Origin: VBDM01 sp964430565
GTDB lineage: Bacteria > Pseudomonadota > Gammaproteobacteria > Burkholderiales > SG8-39
Reading direction: 5' to 3'
Length of the DNA: 64,000 bases
Assembly: GCA_964430565.1 (NCBI GenBank)
Contig: CAYSFD010000048.1
Coordinates: 186,001 to 250,000 of the forward strand
Of this stretch, positions 52,158-60,930 are shown piece after piece (the stretch's first letter is position 1; each line of letters begins with the position of its first letter). The notes under the pieces are model-generated. The model was not told where the DNA came from. It saw nothing but the letters and a program-made list of their open reading frames with translations, and made no database searches. The translations under genes and the position numbers were made by a program.

Positions 52158-53137
52158 TGCGCAGCCCGGTTGCGTTGCTCGCTGCGCTCGCCGCGCTGCT
52201 CGTCGTATTTCCGCTTTTCGCCGGCAGCTACGCGCTATCGGTGGCCACCCTCATTCTCTATTTCGCCTACACCGGCCAGGCCTGGAACGTGATGACGGGT
52301 TTTGCCGGTCAGCTCTCGCTCGGCCATTCGCTTTACGTTGGCGTCGGCGCCTACGCGGCGGGCGCGCTCTTTTACCACTATGGGATCGGGCCGTGGGCGG
52401 GCCTGTGGATCGCGATCCTGTTGTGCGTGCTGATGGGCATCATAATCGGCTTCCTCGCGTTCCGTTTCGGCATCTCGGGGGTGTACTTCGCGCTTCTCAC
52501 CATCGCTTTCGCCGAGTTCGCCCGCATCGGCTTCGACCACCTCGACTGGCTCGGCGGCCCCGGTGGCATGTTCCTGAAAGTCGCGCAGCGCGACCAGATC
52601 GATTTGCTCAACTTCCGCGGCCCGCCGGTCATGTACTACTACGCCATGCTCGCGTTCGCCGGCGGCGCCTTGGCGCTGTGCGCCTGGCTGCTGCGCAGCC
52701 GCGCCGGCTACTACTGGCAGGCGATCCGCGAGGACGAGGAGGCCGCCCGTTCGCTCGGCATCGACGCCTTCCGCTGGAAGATGCTCGCGGTCGCGATCAG
52801 CTCGGGCATGACCGCGGTGTCGGGCGTGTTCTTCGCTTTTTACTATAACAATCTCTTTCCGGAGCAGATCTTCAGCATCAACCGCTCGATCGAACTCATC
52901 CTCGGCCCGGTGATCGGGGGTCTCGGGACGCTGTTCGGGCCGATCCTCGGCGCCGCCGTGCTGACGCTGCTCTCGGACGGCCTCACCGAACTGCTCGCCG
53001 CGCTCGGCTGGGAAGTCCCCGGGATCAAGCAGGTGTTCTACGGCGTGGTGCTGCTGCTGGTCATTATGTTCCTGCCGAACGGCATCTGGCCGGCGCTCGC
53101 GAAGAGGCTCGGCATCGAGGACGCGAAGAACCGCTGA
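52154..53137 (+). CDS. livM: Branched-chain amino acid-type ABC transporter permease LivM
   Basis: Permease of 327 residues. Landmarks: GFAGQLSLGHSLYVGVGAYAAG and the coupling loop ARSLGIDAFRWKMLAVAISS. ATG 52154 overlaps the livH stop. The C-terminus (RLGIEDAKNR) is soluble. Partner of LivH above. Confidence 0.92.
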   Translation: MMRSPVALLAALAALLVVFPLFAGSYALSVATLILYFAYTGQAWNVMTGFAGQLSLGHSLYVGVGAYAAGALFYHYGIGPWAGLWIAILLCVLMGIIIGFLAFRFGISGVYFALLTIAFAEFARIGFDHLDWLGGPGGMFLKVAQRDQIDLLNFRGPPVMYYYAMLAFAGGALALCAWLLRSRAGYYWQAIREDEEAARSLGIDAFRWKMLAVAISSGMTAVSGVFFAFYYNNLFPEQIFSINRSIELILGPVIGGLGTLFGPILGAAVLTLLSDGLTELLAALGWEVPGIKQVFYGVVLLLVIMFLPNGIWPALAKRLGIEDAKNR

Positions 53138-53145
53138 AAATCAAC

Positions 53146-53874
53146 ATGGGCACGGCGCTACTTGAGCTTTCGGGCATCGACAAATCTTTCCGCGGTCTGC
53201 GGGCGGTCGCGAACGTCTCCTTTTCCGTCGAGCCGGGTCACATCGTCGCGCTGATCGGTCCCAACGGCGCAGGCAAGACCACCTGCTTCAACATGATCGC
53301 GGGCACGCTCGCGCCCGACGCCGGCGAGGTCCGCTTCGCCGGACAGCGCATCGACGGCTTGCGCGCAGACCGAATCTGCGCGGCGGGGATCGGGCGCACC
53401 TTCCAACTCGTGAAGCCGTTTGGCGGCCTCTCGGTGCTGGACAACGTAGTGGTCGGCGCGCTCAACCGAGAAGCGGACGTGGCTTCCGCCCGGCGGCGCG
53501 CGCTCGGCATCCTCGAGCGCCTGGGCCTCGCCGACAAGCGCCTTCAGAGCGCGGCCTCGCTCACGCTTCCCGACCGCAAGCGGCTCGAAGTGGCGAGGGC
53601 TCTCGCGACCGAGCCCAGACTCCTCTTGCTCGACGAGGTCATGGCGGGCTTGCGGCCGACCGAGACCGACCAGATGATCGGCTTCTTCAGGAAGCTGAAC
53701 GAGGAGACGGGCCTCACCATCCTCCTCATCGAGCACGTCATGCGAGCCGTCATGGCTTTGTCGCGCGAAATCCACGTGCTCCATCACGGGGAGCTGATCG
53801 CGAGCGGCTCGCCCGAGGAGATCGCGCGACACCCGGCCGTCCTCGCCTCCTACCTCGGTGAGGAGGCGCTCTGA
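53146..53874 (+). CDS. livG: Branched-chain amino acid-type ABC transporter ATPase LivG
   Basis: ATPase of 242 residues. Walker A is GPNGAGKTT, Walker B is LLLLDEV and the switch is IEHVM. The signature position reads LTLPDRKRLEVARALA, again the degenerate LivG form. Eight bases after livM and overlapping livF by one base (TGATG). Confidence 0.92.
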   Translation: MGTALLELSGIDKSFRGLRAVANVSFSVEPGHIVALIGPNGAGKTTCFNMIAGTLAPDAGEVRFAGQRIDGLRADRICAAGIGRTFQLVKPFGGLSVLDNVVVGALNREADVASARRRALGILERLGLADKRLQSAASLTLPDRKRLEVARALATEPRLLLLDEVMAGLRPTETDQMIGFFRKLNEETGLTILLIEHVMRAVMALSREIHVLHHGELIASGSPEEIARHPAVLASYLGEEAL

Positions 53875-54578
53875 TGCTGCAGGTGCAGGATCTCGATCTG
53901 TGCTACGGCGAGGCGCGTGCGCTCGACCGCGTGTCGCTCGAAGTGGAAGAGGGCGAGATCGCCGCCATCGTCGGCGCGAACGGCGCGGGGAAGTCGAGCC
54001 TCATCCGCTCGATCGCGGGGATCGAAAAGCCGAGCGCCGGGAAGATTCTTTTCCGCGGACGGGACATCACGGGTTGGGACAGCTTCGCGACCTGCGAGTT
54101 GGGCATCGGCCAGGTCGCCGAGGGCAGGCAGATCTTCCCGTCGCTGAGCGTCGAAGAAAACCTGGAGATGGGCGCTCAGCTGCCGCGGGCGCGCCGCAAG
54201 GCGAGACAGACGCTTGGCGAAGTGTGCGAGATGTTCCCCACGCTCGCCGAGCGGCGCAGGCAAACGGCCGGGACGCTCTCGGGCGGCGAGCAGCAGATGC
54301 TCGCGATCGGCCGCTGCCTCATGGGGCAGCCCGAGCTCATCATGTTCGACGAACCCTCGCTCGGCCTCGCGCCGCTCATGGTGCAGGAAGTGCTGAACAC
54401 GATCCGCGCGCTCAACCGGCGCGGACTCACGATTCTGCTGGTGGAGCAGAACGTCGCCGTGTCGCTGAAGATCTCGCGGCGCGCCTACGTGCTGGAGAAC
54501 GGCCGCATCGTCATGTCCGGTCCCGGCGAGGCGTTGTTGCACGACGACCGGGTGCGGCAGGCTTATCTGGGGCTGTGA
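53874..54578 (+). CDS. livF: Branched-chain amino acid-type ABC transporter ATPase LivF
   Basis: ATPase of 234 residues. Walker A is GANGAGKSS, the signature is LSGGEQQ, Walker B is LIMFDEP. VAEGRQIFPSLSVEENL marks LivF. It completes the five-gene transporter SBP-HMGF and converges with the uronate-dehydrogenase-like gene 21 bp away. Confidence 0.92.
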   Translation: MLQVQDLDLCYGEARALDRVSLEVEEGEIAAIVGANGAGKSSLIRSIAGIEKPSAGKILFRGRDITGWDSFATCELGIGQVAEGRQIFPSLSVEENLEMGAQLPRARRKARQTLGEVCEMFPTLAERRRQTAGTLSGGEQQMLAIGRCLMGQPELIMFDEPSLGLAPLMVQEVLNTIRALNRRGLTILLVEQNVAVSLKISRRAYVLENGRIVMSGPGEALLHDDRVRQAYLGL

Positions 54579-54599
54579 CCCGGCGCGGGACGGTGATTT

Positions 54600-55412
54600 T
54601 CATTTCTTCGCTCCCTGCCTTTCCGCCGCCGGGTTCGCCACTTCCTCGACAGCCACGAACACCCCGCCCTGATACATCTCGACCCGCGGGTCGCCCGGCT
54701 TCTCTCTTGCAAGAACTTCTTTTGAAAAAGACTCTGCATTGTCCTGCGGCCGGTAACCGAGGCGGGCCGCATTCGAGTTGTCGTACCAGCTGCGCGTGTT
54801 CCCGGACACGCCATAGACGATCTCGAAGCGTATCCCGGGGTGATCGATGCCGATCGACACCAGCTGCGCGAGGTCGCGCGGGCTCAGCCAGATCGAAAGG
54901 CGCCGCTTGTCGAGCGGCTGCGGATTGACGTTGCCGATGCGCATCAGGAACACTTCCATGCCGTACTTGTCGGCGTAGAGGCTGCCGAGCGCCTCGCCGA
55001 ACACTTTCGAGACACCGTAGCGGCCGTCGGGCTTGGTGTACACGCGGTGATCGATGGTCTGGTCGCGCCGGTAAAAGCCGACGGCGTGGTTCGAGGTGGC
55101 GAACAGGATGCGCTTGACCTTGTTCTTGCGCGCCGCCTCGAAGATGTTGTAGCAGCCGACGATGTTGGCCTTGTGGATCGCTTCCCAGGGCCCTTCCACC
55201 GAGTAGCCGCCCAGATGCACGATGGCGTCGACGCCTCTGGTGATCCTCAGCGCATCGGCCATCCTGGAGATGTCCGCGCGCATGAAAGATTCGGATTTGC
55301 TCTTTTTCAGGGGGCGGCGATCGGAAAGACGCAGCTTGTACTTGCCCGCCAGTTCGCGCCGCAAGTAGCTTCCCACGTCCCCTGCCGCTCCGGTGATCAG
55401 TATCGTCTTCAT
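54600..55412 (-). CDS. NAD-dependent epimerase/dehydratase, uronate dehydrogenase-like
   Basis: Protein of 270 residues of the extended SDR family. The cofactor motif is TGAAGDVGSYLRREL. ATSNHAVGFYRRDQ and GRYGVSKVFGEALGSLYADKYG hold the catalytic Tyr-x3-Lys, as in uronate dehydrogenase (Udh), which oxidises glucuronate and galacturonate to aldarolactones. SPRDLAQLV and SWYDNSNAARLGYRPQDNAE also fit. ATG 55412 overlaps the hydroxyacid dehydrogenase stop and has an RBS (GGAGAA). Confidence 0.83.
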   Translation of the reverse strand: MKTILITGAAGDVGSYLRRELAGKYKLRLSDRRPLKKSKSESFMRADISRMADALRITRGVDAIVHLGGYSVEGPWEAIHKANIVGCYNIFEAARKNKVKRILFATSNHAVGFYRRDQTIDHRVYTKPDGRYGVSKVFGEALGSLYADKYGMEVFLMRIGNVNPQPLDKRRLSIWLSPRDLAQLVSIGIDHPGIRFEIVYGVSGNTRSWYDNSNAARLGYRPQDNAESFSKEVLAREKPGDPRVEMYQGGVFVAVEEVANPAAERQGAKK

Positions 55413-56374
55413 GGTTTTCTTCTCCAATGTTCTGCGTTCACCGCGCCTTTCGGCGCCTTTCCCTTCGCGATCTCGGCGGCCTGCGCCGCGGTCTCGAGCG
55501 ACTGGTGCTCGGTCGCCGGCAGCGTCAGCCCCGCGGCGTGCGGCGTGGCGATGACGTCTTCGCGCGCCGCCAGGCGCGGCGTGGGCATGTCGTCGGGGGC
55601 ACGCCGCACGTCCATGGCGCAGCCCGCGATGCGCCCGGCGTCGAGCGCCGCTTCCAGCGCTCCCTCGTCGACCAGGTTGCCGCGCGATACGTTGATCAGA
55701 TAGGCGCTGGGTTTCATCCTCGCAAGCGCGGCGGCGTCGATGAGGTTTTCGGTCTCGGCGGTCGCGACGGCAAGGGGCACGACGTAGTCCGAACCGGAAA
55801 GCAATTCGTCCAGAGAAACCTGTCCCCGGCGGGAAACGTGGGGATCGTTGACCAGTACCCGCATTCCAAGGGCTTCGCCGACCCGCACCACTTCCTTCCC
55901 GATCGCGCCGTAGCCGATCACGCCGAGGGTGCTGCCGCGCAGCTCCCTCCCCATGGCGGCCTTCGGCAGCCGGCCGGCGCGGTACTCGATCGCAGAGCGC
56001 GTGATGCCACGCGACAGATCCACCAGGAAGCCGAGCACCATCTCGCTCACCGCGGCGACGAAGCCGGCGCTTGCCTGCGTCACCAGCACTCCCGCCTTGC
56101 TCGCCGCCGCGAGATCAACGTTGCGGATATCGATGGCGCAGCGCAGGAAGGCCTTCAGCTTCGGCAGGCGTTCGAACAACGCCGCGGGTCCGGGCGATTG
56201 GCGATACGACACGATGAGATCGCAATCCGCCGCGGCAGCTATGAGGGCCTCGCCTTCCAGAGAAATCCGGTTTTCATTCATGACAACATCTCCGACGCTC
56301 TGCAAACCCTTGAGCGCCCGCTCGCCGTAATAGTTGGCGAGCGCCTCAGGTGAATGGGTCAGCAATATACGCAT
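55409..56374 (-). CDS. D-2-hydroxyacid dehydrogenase (NAD-binding)
   Basis: Protein of 321 residues. The Rossmann motif GVIGYGAIGKEVVRVGEALG and NDPHVSR, then INVSRGNLVDEGAL (catalytic Arg) and ATPHAAGLTLPA (catalytic His) place it in the D-isomer 2-hydroxyacid dehydrogenase family. It could reduce a 2-oxo sugar acid or glyoxylate-type product downstream of Udh. Lies between the GntR regulator and the Udh-like gene on the minus strand. Confidence 0.9.
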   Translation of the reverse strand: MRILLTHSPEALANYYGERALKGLQSVGDVVMNENRISLEGEALIAAAADCDLIVSYRQSPGPAALFERLPKLKAFLRCAIDIRNVDLAAASKAGVLVTQASAGFVAAVSEMVLGFLVDLSRGITRSAIEYRAGRLPKAAMGRELRGSTLGVIGYGAIGKEVVRVGEALGMRVLVNDPHVSRRGQVSLDELLSGSDYVVPLAVATAETENLIDAAALARMKPSAYLINVSRGNLVDEGALEAALDAGRIAGCAMDVRRAPDDMPTPRLAAREDVIATPHAAGLTLPATEHQSLETAAQAAEIAKGKAPKGAVNAEHWRRKP

Positions 56375-56393
56375 CGGAATCGCGTCGGGGCGC

Positions 56394-57125
56394 TCAGGCC
56401 GTTTTCTGCTGCTCGGCCGCGAGCTTGCGGTAGCGCCCCAAGGAGCGGGTCAGGTGGCGCCGCATCGCCTTACGCGCGGTTTTCGGATCGCCGCTCTCGA
56501 TCGCCTCGTAGATTCTGCGGTGCTCATCCTGGATGAGCGCAAGGTAAGCGCGCCGCCCGCCCATGCGCTCGGGCAGCCCGCTGACCGTGCGCCGCGGGAT
56601 CAGGTGGCGCCCGATGAACTGCAGGAACCTCGCGAACTCCGCGTTGCCGGTCGCATCGGCGATGGCGCGGTGGAAAGCAAGGTCCTCGTCCACCGCCGAC
56701 TTGCCGCCGTCGGCGGCGCGCTCGATCCCCTGGAGCGCCGCGGCGACGGCGCGCACCTGGGCGCGCGAGGCGCGCTCCGCGGCGAGCCCGGCCGACTCGA
56801 TTTCCACGCCGATGCGCAGCTCCATGATATGCAGAACGTCATCGAGGGACTGCAGGCTCTCGGGATCAATGCGGAAGGGCGCGCGCTGCGGCTCGGCCGA
56901 GACGAAGCCGCCGACACCCTGGCGCGTCACCACCAGGCCTTCGGCGCGCAGCGCCGCCACCGCCTCGCGCACCACGGTACGGCTGACCCGCGCGGCGCGC
57001 GCCAGCGCCTGTTCTGTGGGCAGGCGCGCCCCGGGCGCGAGCCGCCCGCTCCTGATCTGCTCGGCGAGCTGATCGAACAGGCCGCGCGAGAGCTTCCTGT
57101 CCGTGGAGAGGGGGCGGATACGCAT
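56394..57125 (-). CDS. FCD-domain GntR-family transcriptional regulator
   Basis: Regulator of 243 residues. The N-terminal winged helix has LPTEQALARAARVSRTVVREAVAALRAEGLV, the GntR signature. The C-terminal FCD domain has DEDLAFHRAIADATGNAEFARFLQ with metal/effector ligand histidines (also EHRRIYEAIESGD). It is divergent from the TRAP operon and probably responds to a sugar acid. Start ATG 57125; the open frame extends farther upstream without support. Confidence 0.9.
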   Translation of the reverse strand: MRIRPLSTDRKLSRGLFDQLAEQIRSGRLAPGARLPTEQALARAARVSRTVVREAVAALRAEGLVVTRQGVGGFVSAEPQRAPFRIDPESLQSLDDVLHIMELRIGVEIESAGLAAERASRAQVRAVAAALQGIERAADGGKSAVDEDLAFHRAIADATGNAEFARFLQFIGRHLIPRRTVSGLPERMGGRRAYLALIQDEHRRIYEAIESGDPKTARKAMRRHLTRSLGRYRKLAAEQQKTA

Positions 57126-57127
57126 GA

Positions 57128-57186
57128 TCTTGACGACGGGGGCTCTTGACGACAGATACTCTTGACGATGGATACAGCAGTTGTAT
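57128..57186. promoter_or_regulatory. GntR/TRAP divergent regulatory region with direct repeats and palindrome
   Basis: TCTTGACGAC occurs at 57128 and 57144, and TCTTGACGAT at 57160, exactly 16 bp apart. Just downstream is the palindrome ATACA-GCAGT-TGTAT (57172-57186). The palindrome suits a GntR dimer; the phased repeats could bind the same or another factor. Confidence 0.6.
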
Positions 57187-57221
57187 GATGACTGACAAAT
57201 TTTATCAGAGGAGGATTCCGC

Positions 57222-58211
57222 ATGACACCCCGTTATCGCATTCTCGGCGCCGCATTCGCGGCCGCTTGTTTCGCAGTCCTGCCCGTCACCGGCGTCGCGC
57301 AGCAGAAGATGGTGTGGAAGGCCTCCGACGTCCACCCGCTCGGTTACCCGACGGTCGAAGCGATCCAGCGCATGGGCAAGAAGCTGGAAGCGGCGACCAA
57401 GGGCCGCATCTCGATCCAGATGTACCCGTCGATGCAGCTCGGCGGCGAGAAGGAAATGATCGAGCAGGCGCAGGTCGGCGCGCTGCAGATCGCGCGCATC
57501 TCGGTGGGCGCGATGGGCCCGGTGGTGGACGACCTGAACGTGTTCAACATGCCCTTCATCTTCCGCGACGAAGGCCACATGCGCAGGGTGATCGACGGCC
57601 CGATCGGGCAGGAACTGCTCGAGCGGACCTCCAACGCCCCGACTTCGCGCCTGATCGTGCTCGGCTGGATGGACGCCGGCACGCGCAACGTCTACTCGAA
57701 CAAGCCGGTCACCAAGCCCGCCGATCTCAAGGGCATGAAGATCCGCATGATGGGCAATCCGCTGTTCGTCGAGACCATGAACGCCATGGGTGGCAACGGG
57801 GTCGCAATGGGCTTCAACGAGCTGTATTCGGCGCTGCAGACCGGCGTGGTGGACGGCGCGGAGAACAACCCGCCGACGCTGCTGGCGCAGAACCACTATC
57901 AGGTAAGCAAGGTGTACAGCCTCACCGGCCACCTGATCATCCCGGAGATTTTCGTGTTTTCCAAGCGCAACTGGGAAACGCTGTCCAAGGCCGACCAGGA
58001 CCTGGTGAAGAAACTCTCGCGCGAGGCGCAGATGGAGCAGCGCAAGCTCTGGGACGCGTACGTCGGCGAAGCCGAGACCAAGCTCAAGGCCGCCGGGGTC
58101 CAGTTCGTGGCGGCGGACAAGGCGGCCTTTTACAAGGCGACCCAGCCGATCCGCGATAAGTACGGCGCCAAGTACGCCACGCTCCTCAAGCAAATCCAGG
58201 ATACGAAGTAG
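57222..58211 (+). CDS. dctP: TRAP transporter substrate-binding protein DctP
   Basis: Periplasmic solute receptor of 329 residues with a signal peptide ending near VTGVAQ. Landmarks: WKASDVHPLGYPTVEAIQRM, FNMPFIFRDEGHMRRV, and KGMKIRMMGNPLFVET with the conserved carboxylate-binding Arg. RBS GAGGAGG. With the Udh- and hydroxyacid-dehydrogenase-like genes, a uronate or other sugar acid is a likely ligand. Confidence 0.93.
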   Translation: MTPRYRILGAAFAAACFAVLPVTGVAQQKMVWKASDVHPLGYPTVEAIQRMGKKLEAATKGRISIQMYPSMQLGGEKEMIEQAQVGALQIARISVGAMGPVVDDLNVFNMPFIFRDEGHMRRVIDGPIGQELLERTSNAPTSRLIVLGWMDAGTRNVYSNKPVTKPADLKGMKIRMMGNPLFVETMNAMGGNGVAMGFNELYSALQTGVVDGAENNPPTLLAQNHYQVSKVYSLTGHLIIPEIFVFSKRNWETLSKADQDLVKKLSREAQMEQRKLWDAYVGEAETKLKAAGVQFVAADKAAFYKATQPIRDKYGAKYATLLKQIQDTK

Positions 58212-58230
58212 CCGCCATCCAGGAATACCC

Positions 58231-58255
58231 GGGCCGCGTCAGCGGCCCTTTTTTT
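58231..58255 (+). terminator. Intrinsic terminator between dctP and dctQ
   Basis: GGGCCGC and GCGGCCC form a perfect 7-bp stem with loop GTCA, followed by seven T. The dctQ ATG starts three bases after the T-tract. Likely lowers membrane-subunit expression relative to DctP. Confidence 0.87.
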
Positions 58256-58258
58256 GCC

Positions 58259-58777
58259 ATGAAGAGACGGTACCAGCGGACGATGGAGTGGCTGTATGTC
58301 GGCTGCATGATCCTTTCGGGCGCCGCGCTGGTGGCGATTACGCTGATCATCCCGGCCGGCGTGTTTATGCGCTACGTCATGAACGACCCGCTCTCCTGGC
58401 CCGAGCCGGCGGCCGTGGTGATGATGGTGATGTTCTCCTTCCTCGGCGGCGCCGCAATCTACCGCGCCAACGTGCATATCGCGGTCGAAGCGCTGCTCAA
58501 CGCGGTGGGCCCGAAACTGAAGAAGGCGATGCTCTGGGGCGTGGATGCCTGCATGGCGGCGACCGCTCTGTTCATGCTCGGCTACGGCGTGCTGCTGTGC
58601 CAGCTCACCTGGTACAACACGATGGCTGAATTTCCGGCATTGCACGTCGGCATCGTCTACATGCCGATCCCGATCGCGGGATTCCTGACGCTGCTGTTCC
58701 TCGTCGAGAAAGTCTGGGTGGGCCCGCCGCCGAAGACTTCGATCATGTACAGCGACCAGGCCACGGGGCTGGAATGA
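58259..58777 (+). CDS. dctQ: TRAP transporter small permease DctQ
   Basis: Small membrane subunit of 172 residues with four hydrophobic segments. SGAALVAITLIIPAGVFMRYVMND and SWPEPAAVVMMVMFSFLG are the family pattern. No RBS is visible before ATG 58259; the downstream in-frame ATG at 58283 is an alternative with no better site. Confidence 0.88.
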   Translation: MKRRYQRTMEWLYVGCMILSGAALVAITLIIPAGVFMRYVMNDPLSWPEPAAVVMMVMFSFLGGAAIYRANVHIAVEALLNAVGPKLKKAMLWGVDACMAATALFMLGYGVLLCQLTWYNTMAEFPALHVGIVYMPIPIAGFLTLLFLVEKVWVGPPPKTSIMYSDQATGLE

Positions 58778-58811
58778 AAGGAGCAGGAGACTCGTCTCCC
58801 GCACCCTAAGG

Positions 58812-60092
58812 ATGGACATCCTCGTCCTGCTCGGTGGCTTCACCCTGCTGTGCGCGCTGGGCGTGCCGGTCGCGTACGCGCTCGGCCTGGGGGCGATTTT
58901 TGCCGCGCTGTACGTCGACATTCCGCTGGAAGCGGTAATGCTGAAAGTTTCCGACGGCACCGACGACTTCGCGCTGCTCGCGATCCCGTTCTTCGTGCTT
59001 GCCGGCGCCATCATGGCCGAGGGCGGCATGGCTACGCGCCTCATCAATCTCGCCAAGGTGTTCGTCGGCTTCATCCGCGGCGGCATGGCGGTGGTCAATG
59101 TCCTTGCCAGCACGCTGTTCGGCTGCATCTCGGGCTCGTCGGTGGCCGATACTTCGGCGATCGGCTCGGTGATGATCCCGCAGATGATCAAGCAGGGTTA
59201 CCCGCGCGTCTTCGCCACCAACGTCACCATCTGCGGCTCGGTGCAGGCACTCATGATCCCGCCCTCGCACAACGCCGTGATCTACTCGATCGCCGCCGGC
59301 GGCACGGTGTCGGTGGCGCACCTGTTCCTTGCCGGCGTGTTTCCGGGGCTGCTGTTCGGCATGTGCCTGATCGGCCTGGTGCTCTGGACCTCGCACAAGC
59401 GCCAGTTCCCCGTGTCCCAGCCGGTAGCGCTGAAGCAGGTTCCGAAAATCGTGCTGGACGCGGTCTGGGGGCTGGTCACGGTGTTCATCATCATGGGCGG
59501 CATCCTGTCGGGCGTATTCACCGCCACCGAATCGGCGGCGGTCGCCTGCGTCTACGCCTTCCTCGTGACCTTCCTCGTCTATCGCGACTACAAGTGGCGC
59601 GACCTTCCACACCTGGTGCACCGCGTGGTGAAGACGGTGGCGATGGTGATGATGCTGATCGGCTTCTCGGTGGGCTTCGGCTACATGATGGCCATCATGC
59701 AGATTCCGGCAAAAGTGACGATGTTCTTCCTCAGCATCTCGGAGAACAAGTACGTCTTCCTGCTGCTGGTGAATATCCTGCTGCTTCTGCTGGGCACCTT
59801 CATGGACCTCGCGCCGATGCTGCTCATCTGCACGCCGATCTTCATGCCGGTGATCCTCAAGCTCGGCATCGACCCGGTGCACTTCGGCATCGTCATGATC
59901 CTGAACCTGGGCATCGGACTGATCACGCCGCCCGTGGGACCGACGCTGTTCGTCGGCTGCGCGATCGGCAAGGTGACGATGGAGCAGGTGTCGAAGGAAC
60001 TGTGGCCGTTCTACGGCGCGATGTGCTTGGCGCTCATGCTGGTGACTTACATCCCGGCGATTTCGCTCTGGCTGCCGGGCCTGGCAAGATGA
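58812..60092 (+). CDS. dctM: TRAP transporter large permease DctM
   Basis: Membrane subunit of 426 residues with about 12 hydrophobic segments. GCISGSSVADTSAIGSVMIP, IPPSHNAVIYSIAAGGTVS and ITPPVGPTLFVGCAIGKV are DctM landmarks. It is 34 bp after dctQ. It completes the dctPQM set. Confidence 0.94.
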   Translation: MDILVLLGGFTLLCALGVPVAYALGLGAIFAALYVDIPLEAVMLKVSDGTDDFALLAIPFFVLAGAIMAEGGMATRLINLAKVFVGFIRGGMAVVNVLASTLFGCISGSSVADTSAIGSVMIPQMIKQGYPRVFATNVTICGSVQALMIPPSHNAVIYSIAAGGTVSVAHLFLAGVFPGLLFGMCLIGLVLWTSHKRQFPVSQPVALKQVPKIVLDAVWGLVTVFIIMGGILSGVFTATESAAVACVYAFLVTFLVYRDYKWRDLPHLVHRVVKTVAMVMMLIGFSVGFGYMMAIMQIPAKVTMFFLSISENKYVFLLLVNILLLLLGTFMDLAPMLLICTPIFMPVILKLGIDPVHFGIVMILNLGIGLITPPVGPTLFVGCAIGKVTMEQVSKELWPFYGAMCLALMLVTYIPAISLWLPGLAR

Positions 60093-60153
60093 AAAATGTG
60101 AGTGCGGTGTTGAACAGTCGATGTTCACCGGCAACCGACACTTCCGCCTCCCC

Positions 60154-60582
60154 CTATCCGATAGGGTTTTCCCAGCGCAGCCCTTTGAAGCGCGCGAAGT
60201 CCGTGTCGCACGAAACGAGGACCGCATCGTGGCCCAAGGCGAGCGCCGCGAGATGTGCATCGGTCGTGAGATTTCCCGCGGTCCCGGCCACGCCAAGGAG
60301 CGGCTTTAGCGTCTCCCAGTGATCGTCCTTCTCGCGCACGACCTGGACGTTGTCGCGGGAAAGCCAGGTATCGAGTTTTGCGGCTGCCGCATCGGATGTG
60401 AGAGGTCGCGGAAACACTCGGGGATTGGTGGCCAGTCGCAGAAAGCCGAGCAGCACGACCCACGCGAGGCCCAGGATTTCTTCGTCGTTCACGGCCGTTT
60501 CCCACCACGCTCGCACGACCCCGTGCTGCGCCGCGTCCGCGTTCACGGCGTAGAGCAGGACATTCAGATCGACGATCTTCAC
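60154..60582 (-). CDS. vapC: VapC-family PIN-domain toxin
   Basis: PIN-domain endoribonuclease of 142 residues. D5 (KIVDLNVLLYA) and the C-terminal SCDTDFARF hold conserved acidic residues; TTDAHLAALAL supplies the other. Its ATG overlaps the VapB stop (ATGA). Acts on tRNA or rRNA in known members. Confidence 0.87.
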   Translation of the reverse strand: MKIVDLNVLLYAVNADAAQHGVVRAWWETAVNDEEILGLAWVVLLGFLRLATNPRVFPRPLTSDAAAAKLDTWLSRDNVQVVREKDDHWETLKPLLGVAGTAGNLTTDAHLAALALGHDAVLVSCDTDFARFKGLRWENPIG

Positions 60583-60845
60583 TTGCGCAGCGCAAGCTCG
60601 CGGACGATTTCCTCGTCTTCCAGAGTCGCTGCGAGCGCAAGCGCCTTGTCGAGCGCGACGCGAGGCGCCCCCATGAAATGGGCCCGCTCGCCGTAGATCG
60701 GTTGCTTGCGCCGGCGCGCACCGCCCACCTGCAGCCCTGCCTTCAGGGTGCGGTTGAGCAGACGCGTCAGGCTCACGTTTTCCTTGCGCGCCTGCGCCTT
60801 GAGCCGATCGAGGAGATCGTCATCTACCCGCACCGTGGTACGCAT
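60579..60845 (-). CDS. vapB: VapB-type ribbon-helix-helix antitoxin
   Basis: Antitoxin of 88 residues. The N-terminus (MRTTVRVDDDLLDRLKAQAR) is a ribbon-helix-helix DNA-binding fold; the C-terminus is variable and would bind VapC. ATG 60845 is chosen; in-frame ATGs at 60854 and 60857 are also possible. Overlaps vapC. Confidence 0.83.
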   Translation of the reverse strand: MRTTVRVDDDLLDRLKAQARKENVSLTRLLNRTLKAGLQVGGARRRKQPIYGERAHFMGAPRVALDKALALAATLEDEEIVRELALRK

Positions 60846-60850
60846 GAATG

Positions 60851-60877
60851 GCATCATAGCATCATTTATTGTGATGC
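60851..60877. promoter_or_regulatory. Candidate VapBC operator
   Basis: Inverted repeat GCATCA and TGATGC separated by 15 bp, with an extra GCATCAT copy between, lies immediately upstream of vapB. This is a typical place for autoregulation by the antitoxin. Confidence 0.45.
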
Positions 60878-60930
60878 TCAAGCATCTTCTGGGCGCGAAA
60901 TCGCGTAATGAATCGGAAACACCCCGCAGT

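Noticed and set aside
57128..57169. CRISPR array
   Set aside because: Only three 10-bp units at 16-bp spacing, no spacers of CRISPR size and no cas genes.
58806..60296. Long minus-strand open frame over dctM
   Set aside because: Rich in His, Asp and Arg, with no hydrophobic core; it is an antisense shadow of DctM.
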